The notes under the pieces are model-generated. The model searched no databases and was not told where the DNA came from. It saw nothing but the letters and a program-made list of their open reading frames with translations. The translations under genes and the position numbers were made by a program. A stretch of DNA of 64,000 nucleotides from an uncultured Bacteroidales bacterium (GTDB lineage: Bacteria > Bacteroidota > Bacteroidia > Bacteroidales > UBA932), in assembly GCA_934695325.1 (NCBI GenBank), contig CAKUVD010000001.1, forward strand, positions 248,001 through 312,000, written 5' to 3'. Below are positions 38,003-47,718 of the stretch, in pieces. Within the stretch, counting starts at the first letter, position 1. Each line of letters starts with the position of its first letter.

Positions 38003-39157
38003 ATGGAAAGGAATTTTAAAATCGTAATAGCGACAGACTCATTCAAGGGGTCTCTGTCTTCTTATGACGCCGGGCGAGCCATTGCGGACGGCCTGAGAAA
38101 AGCATTGAAAAACCCTCTCATAAAGATAGTCCCAGTAGCGGACGGAGGAGAAGGAACCACGGAGGCGCTGTGCAGCGCACTCTCCGGAAAGATGACGCAC
38201 GTCAATGTCAGCGACCCGCTCGGAAGACCGGTAAATGCCGCATACTGCATCGCAGGAGACTCGGCGATAATGGAGATGTCACAGGCAGACGGTCTTCCGC
38301 TGCTGCCTCCTGATGAGCGAGATCCGCTGCTGGCAAGCTCATTCGGGACAGGAGAGATGATTCTGGATGCGCTCAGGAAAGGTTGCAGGAAGTTTCTCAT
38401 AGGCATAGGCGGCAGTGCCACGAACGACGGAGGGACAGGAATGCTGGAAGCGCTGGGATATAGATTCATTGACAAGGACGGAAACATTCTGAGAGGGTGT
38501 GGCGCCTCTCTCGAGAGTATTTCGCGCATAGACGGATCCGGAGCAGTCCCAGAACTAAGCCAATGCCATTTCCTTATCGCCTGCGATGTGGATACTCCAT
38601 TCTGCGGTCCGGAAGGTGCGACGACTGTATTTGCGCCACAAAAAGGTGCGGACGCTATGACAGTCACACGCCTGGAGCTAGGGATGAAGACCTTTGCAGA
38701 AACAGTCAGGAAGCATTTCGGAATACGGCTCGACGACATTCCGGGAAGCGGAGCCGCAGGAGGGCTTGGCGGAGCGTTCCGTGCATTCCTTGGAGCAGAA
38801 TTGAAGCACGGAGCCGATATGGTTCTGGAGACGCTGAAATTCAGTGACATCATAAAAGGATGCGACCTGGTGATAACGGGAGAGGGCAAAATGGACAGCC
38901 AGACATTGCGCGGTAAGACTCCGGCCGGAGTCCTCAGATTCGCATCCAGCCAGGGCATACCTGTGATAGCCTTCTGCGGAAGACTTGAAGACAAGAAGGC
39001 GCTTGCCGACGCCGGCTTCGCGGGATGCTACGAAACGGATGCGCACGGATTACCTCTGCATGAGGCGATGCGTCCCGACATCGCGGCAAGAAATCTCACG
39101 GAAACAGTCTTCCGTGTAGCGCAAACGGACAGATTTTTCAATATATTTGCAAAATGA
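38003..39157 (+). CDS. Glycerate kinase
   Basis: 384 residues of the GlxK/GarK family (PF02595), which phosphorylates D-glycerate, giving 2-phosphoglycerate in the GarK/GlxK class. The N-terminus KIVIATDSFKGSLSSYDAGRAIADG, the GGEGTTEAL motif, IGIGGSATNDGGTGMLEALG (about residue 133) and DLVITGEGKMDSQTLRGKTP (about 295) are all typical. Its stop overlaps the start of the hybrid sensor gene as ATGA, so the two are translated together. This ties glycerate metabolism to the polysaccharide locus that follows. Confidence 0.93.
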   Translation: MERNFKIVIATDSFKGSLSSYDAGRAIADGLRKALKNPLIKIVPVADGGEGTTEALCSALSGKMTHVNVSDPLGRPVNAAYCIAGDSAIMEMSQADGLPLLPPDERDPLLASSFGTGEMILDALRKGCRKFLIGIGGSATNDGGTGMLEALGYRFIDKDGNILRGCGASLESISRIDGSGAVPELSQCHFLIACDVDTPFCGPEGATTVFAPQKGADAMTVTRLELGMKTFAETVRKHFGIRLDDIPGSGAAGGLGGAFRAFLGAELKHGADMVLETLKFSDIIKGCDLVITGEGKMDSQTLRGKTPAGVLRFASSQGIPVIAFCGRLEDKKALADAGFAGCYETDAHGLPLHEAMRPDIAARNLTETVFRVAQTDRFFNIFAK

Positions 39158-42100
39158 AACCACATTTCCTGTACATTCTTGCAATTATTACATCCTTACT
39201 CCTGATCCAGGGGAACGACATATCTGCGACTGACGGAGGATACAAGTTCACAAGCATATCTTCTCAGGACGGACTGTCTTACAATGCCGTGAAATGTATG
39301 ATACAGGACAGCCGCGGCTATATCTGGGCAGGCACATACAAAGGACTGAACCGGTACGACGGAACAAGAGTCAAGAACTACAACAGGAAAGACCTAGGAG
39401 TCGCCTCAGACTATATAAGTGCATTGTCTGAGGATGCAGCCGGGAACATTCTGGTCGGCACGGACAACGGAATTGTAATATACGACTATGAGGCGGACGC
39501 TTTTCGCAGGCCCGGAGGAGCCGGGATACTGGATGACAGGGTATATGACATCCGCAGGGACTCCAAAGGAATATCCTGGATAGGGGCAAGGGCGCAGGGG
39601 CTGTTCCGCTATGACCCGCAGACTGATGCCATGAGCAGGGCTGACATAAGGAACGGGAACGGCGAGGCAGTCAGCGACATCTATAGGATCGTAATCGACA
39701 GGAATGACCGGATGTATGCCGCCGTATATTGTGATGACCTATATATAATAAGAGACAGCACTTCACTCAAGAGGATGGAGATCCCGGGAATGGCAGGGTA
39801 TTTCGGCAAGGATGACATCGAAGGAATCGCACTGAGCCCTAAGTCGAATAATCTGCTTTACGTGGCCAGTAAGAGGCACGGACTCTGCGAGCTGAACATC
39901 AGGACCGGCAAAGTATCAGTCCTGCTCACATTGCCGGCCGATTCCAGGCCTGTCGGCCTTTCCGTATGCGGAAACACTCTGTGGATGCCGACCACCTCAG
40001 GGCTTGTGAAGTACCAGACCGATGAACACTGCGGCATCACCTTGAAGCACGACAGCTCCGACAGGCTTTCTCTTCCAGAGGACTACGCCACGGCGGCCCT
40101 TCAGACATCTGACGGCAGCCTGTTCGTCGGCACAGTATCCAGAGGTGTGGCATATCATCATCCAGTCCAGGACCTCTTCCGGAAATTCTACAGGACAGAT
40201 GACGGAGTGTCCCTGGAAAGCGGCACGGTATGCAGCTTCGCACAAGGGAATGACGGCACGGTATGGGTGGCGACGAAGACCGCAGGACTGCTGAGATTTG
40301 ACCCGGTGACAGGGGCGCTCAGGACCTGCCGAAGCATACAGGGACTTCCCGAAAGGATAAACGCCCTGTGTATGGACGGTGAGCAATTGTGGATAGGATA
40401 CCACAAGGGCCTGTGCAGGTATGACACACGCACAGGAATCGTGAAGTCATACAGGCATTTCCTGGTATCCGATATGGATATCGACAACCGCGTGCTTTAC
40501 ATATTCCGGGCAACGGACGGGGACATTTTCCTCTGCACCTCAGTCGGTGTGATGGCATACGACCGCAAGAACGACAAGTTCGACAAGGTCAGATGCCTGG
40601 GAGACAGGGCCATCGAGTATATGGCGGAAGACGGGGACGGAACCATCTGGATCGCTTCATACAACCAGGGGGTATATGCCTATGACAAATTCAGCGGCAA
40701 GGTCACAGGACACTGGTGCGACGGCGAAGTCTCCGAGATGATATCTTCGATGTGTCTGGATCACGACGGGCGCATATGGGCCATCGGATTCAGTTCCGGG
40801 TTTTTCCGCTATGATCCACCTAGGTTCCTGCCGTACAACAAGGAGAACATACCGGCATTGCCCACAGAGATCTTCTTTTCAGCGCTGCCCGACGACTACG
40901 GAAACCTCTGGCTCGGTTCAGACAAGGGGCTGATAAGGTTCAATGCCGATAACGGCTCGCTCAAGGTATTCAACAGCACGTCCGGGCTTATAGACGATTT
41001 CCTCAACAAGTCAAGCATCGTACTCGGAAACGGAGACTTTCTGTTCGGATCCACGGACGGATTCATAATGTTCAACCCCTCGGACTTCCAGGCCAAAGGC
41101 GGCAATTCAGATGTCGCCATAACCGACCTGGTCGTAGGAGACGGCGTCATAGTACCGTCATCAAGTGCCGCGATAAGCGAGAACATTGACGTCACAGGCA
41201 CAGTGCGGCTGAAGCCGGGGGACAATTCCTTCGGGTTCAATCTTGCCGTCCCGTCATCGGATTTTCCTGTCGGGGACAGGATACTATGTAGGCTTGTCGG
41301 ATATGACAAGGACTGGAGGGATGTCTCCGCCGATATGGACGTGTTCTATTATAATGTCCCGGCAGGAAAGTATGTATTCCGGATTGCAGCGTCAGATGCC
41401 TCCGGGGAACAGACTACAGCGCACAAGGACATTGTCATAGAACTGCTTCCTCCTTTCTGGCAGTCTCCCGCAGGATTGGCCATAATCGTACTCTCTATAC
41501 TTCTAGTCACGGCCTCTGTCATCGTGGTAATCATCAAAAGGCAAGAATTCAGGAACAGGAAAATGCGTGAGGAGACGGAGAAGCAGAGGGAAAAGGATAT
41601 GCTCAATGAAAAGATGGCTTTCTTCTCAAATGTGATCCACGAGATCAAGACGCCGCTGACGCTCATACGGACCCCGCTGCAGAACATAATATCCGAAGAA
41701 AAGTCCGCTGCCGTATTGGATGACCTGAAGATAATACGCAACAGCACGGACTATATGGACAGGCTGGTGAAGGAGCTGCTTGACTTCGTGAGAGTGGAGC
41801 AGCACGGATATGTGCTGGATCGCAAGAACATCGACATCGTAGACCGCATCAGCTATGTATGCTATAATTTCTCGGAGACAGCGAAGGACAGGAATCTGAG
41901 GCTGAAGTTCACGCACGAAGCCGACCACATCATTCTGGCAGCAGACGAAAAGGCCTTGATGAAGATACTGAACAATCTAATTCACAACGCCATAAAATAT
42001 GCGGAATCCTACATTGACATAAATGCAGGAATCGACGGATCCAATGTGGTGGTCTCATTCAGGAATGACGGCCCGCAGATTCCCAAGTCCCGGCGGGAGG

Positions 42101-43107
42101 AGATTTTCAAGCCGTTCGTCCAGTTCAGCAATGACAGGGCCGGATATTCCCAGAGTTTCGGCATCGGGCTCCCACTTGCCAAGACCCTCGCAGAACTTCA
42201 CGGAGGTTCGCTTACGCTTTCTGACAGTGACGAGACAGGATTCATACTAAGGCTTCCTGTCAAGACAATTGCAGAAAGCGAGCCGACTCCTGCAGAAGAG
42301 GTCGGAGACACATACCGAAGCCTGCCGCTGATTCTGCTGGTAGAGGACAATGCAGAACTTCAGGCATATCTGAAAAGAAAGTTAAGACAGGAATACAGGA
42401 TTGTCTCCGCCTCATCGGCGGAGACTGCCTTGGAACTGCTCAAGACAAACAAGGCGGACCTCATACTGACAGACATCGCACTGCAGGGAATGAGCGGAGT
42501 GGAACTCTGCGGCAAGATAACATCCTCTCCGAAAACGGCGCACATACCGGTAATCATACTGTCAGCGATATCGTCAGAGGAAACCAAGATTAAATGTATG
42601 GAATGTGGTGCGGCGCTCTACATCGAAAAACCTTTCACGCTTGACTACCTCCAGGCCTGCATAACGAGCGTGCTGGAGAAGAAAAGGATGCTTAACGGAG
42701 TCCGGACGGAATCGGAAGCGCAGCCTGATCTCAGGCCGACGAACCTTGTGGAAAGGGATGCGGATTTCCTGAAAAAACTGGACAATGAAATCACGGAACG
42801 GATGAGCGACCCGTCCTTCACTGTTCTGAACCTGGAGGAGGCTCTTTGTATGAGCAGAAGTTCTCTCACCAGAAAGATCCGCGGTATCCTGGGCACCAGC
42901 CCTGTCGAATATCTACGTTCAAGAAGGCTGGCGGCAGCGGCCGAAATGCTGGCAAGCGGAAAGTACCGGGTCAATGAAGTATGCTACTCCATAGGCTTCC
43001 GCTCCCCTTCATATTTCTCAAAGTGCTTCAAGGACGCATACGGATGCCTGCCGGCCGAATATGCAACAAGAAATGCCACAGACTCGCCAAAAAATGAAAT
43101 AAACTAA
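39154..43107 (+). CDS. Hybrid two-component system sensor/regulator (HTCS)
   Basis: 1317 residues. Signal-like N-terminus (to about 25), two seven-bladed Reg_prop propellers (~30-640, repeated DSRGYIWAGTYKGLNRYD-like blades), a Y_Y_Y domain (~690-765), a transmembrane helix (~775-797), HisKA with FFSNVIHEIKTPLTLIR, HATPase (NNLIHNAIKYAES, FGIGLPLAKTLAELHGG), a receiver (LILLVEDN, phospho-acceptor Asp in ILTDIALQG) and a C-terminal AraC HTH (VNEVCYSIGFRSPSYFSKCF). It senses a periplasmic oligosaccharide and activates the adjacent SusC/SusD locus. All catalytic residues look intact. Confidence 0.97.
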   Translation: MKPHFLYILAIITSLLLIQGNDISATDGGYKFTSISSQDGLSYNAVKCMIQDSRGYIWAGTYKGLNRYDGTRVKNYNRKDLGVASDYISALSEDAAGNILVGTDNGIVIYDYEADAFRRPGGAGILDDRVYDIRRDSKGISWIGARAQGLFRYDPQTDAMSRADIRNGNGEAVSDIYRIVIDRNDRMYAAVYCDDLYIIRDSTSLKRMEIPGMAGYFGKDDIEGIALSPKSNNLLYVASKRHGLCELNIRTGKVSVLLTLPADSRPVGLSVCGNTLWMPTTSGLVKYQTDEHCGITLKHDSSDRLSLPEDYATAALQTSDGSLFVGTVSRGVAYHHPVQDLFRKFYRTDDGVSLESGTVCSFAQGNDGTVWVATKTAGLLRFDPVTGALRTCRSIQGLPERINALCMDGEQLWIGYHKGLCRYDTRTGIVKSYRHFLVSDMDIDNRVLYIFRATDGDIFLCTSVGVMAYDRKNDKFDKVRCLGDRAIEYMAEDGDGTIWIASYNQGVYAYDKFSGKVTGHWCDGEVSEMISSMCLDHDGRIWAIGFSSGFFRYDPPRFLPYNKENIPALPTEIFFSALPDDYGNLWLGSDKGLIRFNADNGSLKVFNSTSGLIDDFLNKSSIVLGNGDFLFGSTDGFIMFNPSDFQAKGGNSDVAITDLVVGDGVIVPSSSAAISENIDVTGTVRLKPGDNSFGFNLAVPSSDFPVGDRILCRLVGYDKDWRDVSADMDVFYYNVPAGKYVFRIAASDASGEQTTAHKDIVIELLPPFWQSPAGLAIIVLSILLVTASVIVVIIKRQEFRNRKMREETEKQREKDMLNEKMAFFSNVIHEIKTPLTLIRTPLQNIISEEKSAAVLDDLKIIRNSTDYMDRLVKELLDFVRVEQHGYVLDRKNIDIVDRISYVCYNFSETAKDRNLRLKFTHEADHIILAADEKALMKILNNLIHNAIKYAESYIDINAGIDGSNVVVSFRNDGPQIPKSRREEIFKPFVQFSNDRAGYSQSFGIGLPLAKTLAELHGGSLTLSDSDETGFILRLPVKTIAESEPTPAEEVGDTYRSLPLILLVEDNAELQAYLKRKLRQEYRIVSASSAETALELLKTNKADLILTDIALQGMSGVELCGKITSSPKTAHIPVIILSAISSEETKIKCMECGAALYIEKPFTLDYLQACITSVLEKKRMLNGVRTESEAQPDLRPTNLVERDADFLKKLDNEITERMSDPSFTVLNLEEALCMSRSSLTRKIRGILGTSPVEYLRSRRLAAAAEMLASGKYRVNEVCYSIGFRSPSYFSKCFKDAYGCLPAEYATRNATDSPKNEIN

Positions 43108-43149
43108 CCATAGAGTAATACGTTTTTACATATCCGATTGATAATAGCC

Positions 43150-43157
43150 TACATTTG
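43150..43157 (+). promoter_or_regulatory. -7 box upstream of the second SusC gene
   Basis: TACATTTG fits TAnnTTTG, 60 bases before the SusC ATG; the -33 region is only T-rich (TTTTTA at 43123-43128). A 6-bp inverted repeat (GAAGCT/AGCTTC, 43168-43187) lies in the leader. Weak -33 plus distance suit activator (HTCS)-dependent control. Confidence 0.5.
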
Positions 43158-43216
43158 AAGTACCCGAGAAGCTCGCCAATCAGCTTCACGAATTAGTACA
43201 CTAAAAAAATCGGACT

Positions 43217-46198
43217 ATGTTAAAATTCTTCGGAAAATTCAGGCGGTCGCTTGGCATAAGCGCCATTCTGCTCGGCCTGTTTTCATTTCAGCTCCACGCC
43301 CAGGGACAAGGCAATGGAACCTGCCGTGTGAAAGTCGTGGACGATCAGGGACCTCTCCCAGGAGCGGCCGTAGTGGTAAAAGGGACATCCAACGGACAGG
43401 CTGTAGACAACAAAGGAGTCTGCACTATGACATCTCTGCCTGACAAGGCTACACTTGTCGTATCCTGTCTCGGCTATGATGACACGGAAGTCGTATGGAA
43501 CGGCAGGCAGGATATGACCGTCAGGATGAAAAGTTCCAGCCAAATGCTGGACGAGACCGTGGTCGTCGGCTACGGAACCCAGCGGAAGAAAGATCTCTCC
43601 GGGGCCATAACTCAGGTCAAGGGAGATGTCCTGAATGAGTATTCCACATTGTCAGTAGCCAACGCTCTTCAGGGAAGAGTCGCCGGAGTGGAGATTTCCC
43701 AGCTGAACGGACAGCCGGGAGCCGGGATGCAGGTGCGTATCCGCGGAGCCAACTCGATCAAAGGAAGCAATGACCCTCTCTGGATCATCGACGGCTTCCC
43801 TGGCGACATCAATATGATCAACACCTCCGACATCGAATCACTGGAAATCCTGAAGGATGCCTCCGCTACGGCCATCTACGGTTCCAGAGGAGCCAACGGT
43901 GTCGTAATCGTGACCACGAAACGCGCCAAGAAAGGAGATCTCCGCGTGGACTACAACGGAAGCGCAGGAGTCCAGATACTGACTAAGAAACTGGAGATGC
44001 TCAGCGGCGACGAATATATGCACTACCTTAACGACAAGGCAAGCATCCAGGACAATCCTGCCGTATTCACTCCTGAGCAGATAGCCGCCAACCAATGGAA
44101 CACGAACTGGCAGAATGAAGTCTTCCGCCCGGCTCTCATAACGGACCATTCGGTCAGCGTGTCAGGAGGAAACGACAAGGTGCAGTCGATTGTGGGCGCT
44201 TCACTTTTCAAACAGGACGGAATCGTCAAGGAAAGCGGATACCAGAGAGCCTCGATCAATGCGAAGGTGAACTACAACATATCCAGATATGTGACAGCCA
44301 ATGCCAACGTCATATATAGCTATACTGTCCACGACAGGATGAACTCCCAGGGCGGAGGCCGCGGAGAATCAGTGATAGGAAGCGCCCTCGAGACCTCGCC
44401 TCTCGCCACGCCACATTATGATGACGGCACCTGGAACGACCTCGTGACGCAGCCTGCGGGCGGAATGAACCCGGTAGCATATCTCTATGAAGTCTCAGAC
44501 AAATGGCGTTCAAGCAGAATCGTGGCAAACGCAGGACTCACAGTACGACCTGTATCGGGGCTGTCAGTCCAGGTGACAGGAAATGTCAGGAGCGGAAACA
44601 GCAGAAGCGACTACTTCAAGACCAAGAAATATCCGAACTCTGTAGGAGAGGCCTCCATTTCCTTCGGAGAGACGATGAACCTTTCCGGGAACGGCATCGT
44701 CAATTACGAGAAATCATTCGGGAAGCACAACATCAACATTATGGGTGGTGTCACCTACGAGCAGAGCATCACCAAAAGCACCTCCACAGGCACGGCCAGA
44801 GGTTTCCTCAGCGATGTCACAGAGACATACGACATAAACGCGGCTGACACCAAAGGCCTCCCTACGTCAAGTTACTCAGACTGGAAGCTTCTCTCGTTCC
44901 TCGGCAGGGCCAACTACAATTATGACAACCGCTATCTCCTTACGGTGAACTTCCGCGCAGACGGCTCGTCACGCTACAGCAAAGGTAACAAATGGGGATA
45001 TTTCCCGTCAGCCGCATTCGCCTGGAGAGCATCCCAGGAAGATTTCCTCAGGGACGCCGGCTGGCTGTCAGAGCTCAAGTTCAGAGTCGGATACGGTGTC
45101 ACCGGAAGCACTGCCATATCACCGTACTCCACCCAGAACACGCTGGAAAGCGTAAACGTGGTATTCGACAAGCAGACCACAGTGGGATATGCCCCTAAGA
45201 ACACATACCTCGGAGACCTCCGATGGGAGACCACGGCACAGCTGAACACCGGATTTGACCTTTCTGTATTCAATGACAGACTACGAATCACTGCCGACTA
45301 CTATTATAAAAAGACTTACGACCTCCTCAACGACGTGGAGATGCCACGCTCCAGCGGATACACCACAGCTTTGAGGAACATCGGTTCCATACGAAATTCC
45401 GGCTTCGAGGTACAGCTCGACACAAGGCTGATCGACAGCGCCGTAAAATGGGACCTTGGCGTCAATTTCTCCCTCAACAGAAGCAAGATCCTGAAGCTCG
45501 CAGACGGGAACGACATCTTCGGCAGCAAAATTTCCAACACTCTCATAAGCGACCAGCTGAACATAATGAGGGAAGGCGAGCAGATGTATCTGTTCTACGG
45601 TTACGTGGAAGACGGATATGACGACAAGGGACAGCTGAAGTACAAGGATTTCGACGAAGACGGCAAGATAAGCGTGAGCGACAAGAGGGTGATAGGAAAC
45701 CCTAACCCGGACTTCTTGCTGAACTTCAATACTTCAATAAGTTGGAAAGGCCTCACTCTCAGCGCATTCTTCCAAGGTTCCTTCGGCGGGGACATATATT
45801 CATTGACAATGGCCTCCATAGCATACGGCTATTCCGGAAACGGCAATGTCCTGACGGATGTCTATTACAACTACTGGACCCCTGACAGGACTGACGCCAA
45901 GTATCCTAACCTGCTGTCAAACCTGAACCTCAAGCTTTCAGACAGATTCGTATATGACGCCACCTACCTCAGGCTCAAGAACCTTGAACTCTGCTACGCC
46001 ATACCTTGCAAAGGCAAGTTCCTGAAAAAGGCGAAGGTCTATGTCAGCGGACAGAACCTGGTGACATTCACGTCATATCCGCTCTGGAACCCTGACGTGA
46101 ACGCGAAGGGAGGCGGCTCGTCTCTCACCCAGGGCGTGGATGCATCCTGCTACCCAATCGCCAGGACATACACATTCGGATGCAGGCTGACATTCTGA
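43217..46198 (+). CDS. SusC/RagA-family TonB-dependent transporter (second locus)
   Basis: 993 residues. Signal region (MLKFFGKFRRSLGISAILLGLFSFQLHA), carboxypeptidase-like beta-sandwich (CRVKVVDDQGPLPGAAVVV), SusC box DETVVVGYGTQRKKDLSGAI, plug (LWIIDGFPGDI, EILKDASATAIYGSRGANGVVIVTT) and a barrel ending in FGCRLTF. Imports the oligosaccharide handled by the second locus. First structural gene after the HTCS, followed by SusD after 21 bases. Confidence 0.97.
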   Translation: MLKFFGKFRRSLGISAILLGLFSFQLHAQGQGNGTCRVKVVDDQGPLPGAAVVVKGTSNGQAVDNKGVCTMTSLPDKATLVVSCLGYDDTEVVWNGRQDMTVRMKSSSQMLDETVVVGYGTQRKKDLSGAITQVKGDVLNEYSTLSVANALQGRVAGVEISQLNGQPGAGMQVRIRGANSIKGSNDPLWIIDGFPGDINMINTSDIESLEILKDASATAIYGSRGANGVVIVTTKRAKKGDLRVDYNGSAGVQILTKKLEMLSGDEYMHYLNDKASIQDNPAVFTPEQIAANQWNTNWQNEVFRPALITDHSVSVSGGNDKVQSIVGASLFKQDGIVKESGYQRASINAKVNYNISRYVTANANVIYSYTVHDRMNSQGGGRGESVIGSALETSPLATPHYDDGTWNDLVTQPAGGMNPVAYLYEVSDKWRSSRIVANAGLTVRPVSGLSVQVTGNVRSGNSRSDYFKTKKYPNSVGEASISFGETMNLSGNGIVNYEKSFGKHNINIMGGVTYEQSITKSTSTGTARGFLSDVTETYDINAADTKGLPTSSYSDWKLLSFLGRANYNYDNRYLLTVNFRADGSSRYSKGNKWGYFPSAAFAWRASQEDFLRDAGWLSELKFRVGYGVTGSTAISPYSTQNTLESVNVVFDKQTTVGYAPKNTYLGDLRWETTAQLNTGFDLSVFNDRLRITADYYYKKTYDLLNDVEMPRSSGYTTALRNIGSIRNSGFEVQLDTRLIDSAVKWDLGVNFSLNRSKILKLADGNDIFGSKISNTLISDQLNIMREGEQMYLFYGYVEDGYDDKGQLKYKDFDEDGKISVSDKRVIGNPNPDFLLNFNTSISWKGLTLSAFFQGSFGGDIYSLTMASIAYGYSGNGNVLTDVYYNYWTPDRTDAKYPNLLSNLNLKLSDRFVYDATYLRLKNLELCYAIPCKGKFLKKAKVYVSGQNLVTFTSYPLWNPDVNAKGGGSSLTQGVDASCYPIARTYTFGCRLTF

Positions 46199-46219
46199 TA
46201 ACACTAACTCGACATCAAG

Positions 46220-47692
46220 ATGAAAAAGAACATATTAAAGACATTGGCCATCGGGCTTGCAGTCCTTGTCTCCGTTTCCTGCGAAGACTGGAAACTCCTG
46301 GACGAGCATCCCAAGAAGATAGACGCCACCACCTTTATGAGCAATGCAGATGAGGTCCAGAGCGTCATAAACTCAGTCTATTCCCAGCTGAACAGGGACG
46401 CAGGCTTCGGAAGGTATCTCAGTGTGCTTCCTGAGGCACTCTCAGACTACGCTTACGGAAGAGGAAACTACAACACATCCTACGAGACAGGCCTCTCAGT
46501 CAATGGACAGACCTTCGTGAAGGACAGCTGGGCTGTGCTCTACAGAGCCATCCGCTTCTGCAATGAGATAATGTCCCAGATAGACAATGCAGACCTCACG
46601 CAGGTCGAATATAAGCACCTCACAGGTGAAGTGCGCTATCTCAGGGCTTTCGCATATTCATTTCTCGTAAGATACTGGGGAGCAGTACCTTTCTTCGACG
46701 AAAGCAATATGTCCGACTTCAACAAGCCGAGGACAGCGGCCGAGACCATCTGGCAATACGTAATAGACGAAGCCGACTATGCGGCCGGCAGTCTGCCGGA
46801 GTCCGCTTCAGCCGCCGGACATCCTTCCAGATATTCAGCATTGACACTGAAAGGAGAGGCGCTGATGTATATGCAGAAATGGGCTGAGGCGGCCGAGGCT
46901 TTCGAAGAAGTGATTTCCTCCGGAAAGTACTCCCTAGTGCAGCTTTCCACCGCTGACGATTTCTCCAAAGTATATGGCGTCGCCGCGACAGGGACTTCCG
47001 AGGAGATATTCTACATCAAGTTCAACAGGGACGTGACTGCCAAGTTCCAGTGGATGTTCCTATGCAAGCCAAATCCGGTGTATGCGACAGGCGCCGTAGG
47101 AATCTATACGGACTATGTGAACAATAAGTTCATCGCATCCTGGGACAAGAACGATTTCCGCTACCAGTGGTCGCTGTATGTACAGACCGGGAACGGGACC
47201 CTCAACTCCGTGACCAAGACAGGTATGATCTGTCTCAAGTACCGAGACTACGAGAATGCTTCTTCCTGCGCAAACGACTGGCCGGTGTACAGATATGCCG
47301 ACGTCCTGCTCTACTGTGCGGAAGCTATATGCAAAAGGGACGGCAGGCCAAGCGCAGAGGCGATGGAATACGTGAATATGGTACGCCGCCGCGCCTATGG
47401 GTTGAACCCTAAGAAGGCACAGCCGGTGGACCGCAGTCTGTCCGCATATCCTGACCAGGAGTCATTTATGGATATGCTGCTTCAGGAGAGAGGCTACGAG
47501 ACCTGCTTCGAGGCCAAGAGGTATTGCGACCTCAAGAGGTGCGGACTTCTCGCCGAATATGCCGTAAGGGCAGGCAAGGTAGGCTCTGTGTCTGAAGTCA
47601 AGGACGCCGCCCTTTGGTGGCCTATACCGACAGACGAGTTCAACTACAACACGTCAATGGATCCGACCAAGGATCAGAATCCCGGGTATTAA
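46220..47692 (+). CDS. SusD/RagB-family lipoprotein (second locus)
   Basis: 490 residues; lipoprotein signal with Cys at VLVSVSCEDW. SusD hallmarks: VQSVINSVYSQLNRDAGFGRYL, TGEVRYLRAFAYSFLVRYWGAVPFF, and the C-terminal LLQERGYETCFEAKRYCDLKRC and ALWWPIPTDEFNYNTSM, ending TKDQNPGY. It pairs with the SusC just upstream as a surface capture complex. Confidence 0.96.
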   Translation: MKKNILKTLAIGLAVLVSVSCEDWKLLDEHPKKIDATTFMSNADEVQSVINSVYSQLNRDAGFGRYLSVLPEALSDYAYGRGNYNTSYETGLSVNGQTFVKDSWAVLYRAIRFCNEIMSQIDNADLTQVEYKHLTGEVRYLRAFAYSFLVRYWGAVPFFDESNMSDFNKPRTAAETIWQYVIDEADYAAGSLPESASAAGHPSRYSALTLKGEALMYMQKWAEAAEAFEEVISSGKYSLVQLSTADDFSKVYGVAATGTSEEIFYIKFNRDVTAKFQWMFLCKPNPVYATGAVGIYTDYVNNKFIASWDKNDFRYQWSLYVQTGNGTLNSVTKTGMICLKYRDYENASSCANDWPVYRYADVLLYCAEAICKRDGRPSAEAMEYVNMVRRRAYGLNPKKAQPVDRSLSAYPDQESFMDMLLQERGYETCFEAKRYCDLKRCGLLAEYAVRAGKVGSVSEVKDAALWWPIPTDEFNYNTSMDPTKDQNPGY

Positions 47693-47718
47693 TAATCATT
47701 TTGAAGTAAAAACTGAAT

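Noticed and set aside
38062..38994. 310-residue open frame on the minus strand
   Set aside because: Antisense to glycerate kinase, Pro/Ser-rich shadow with no domain.
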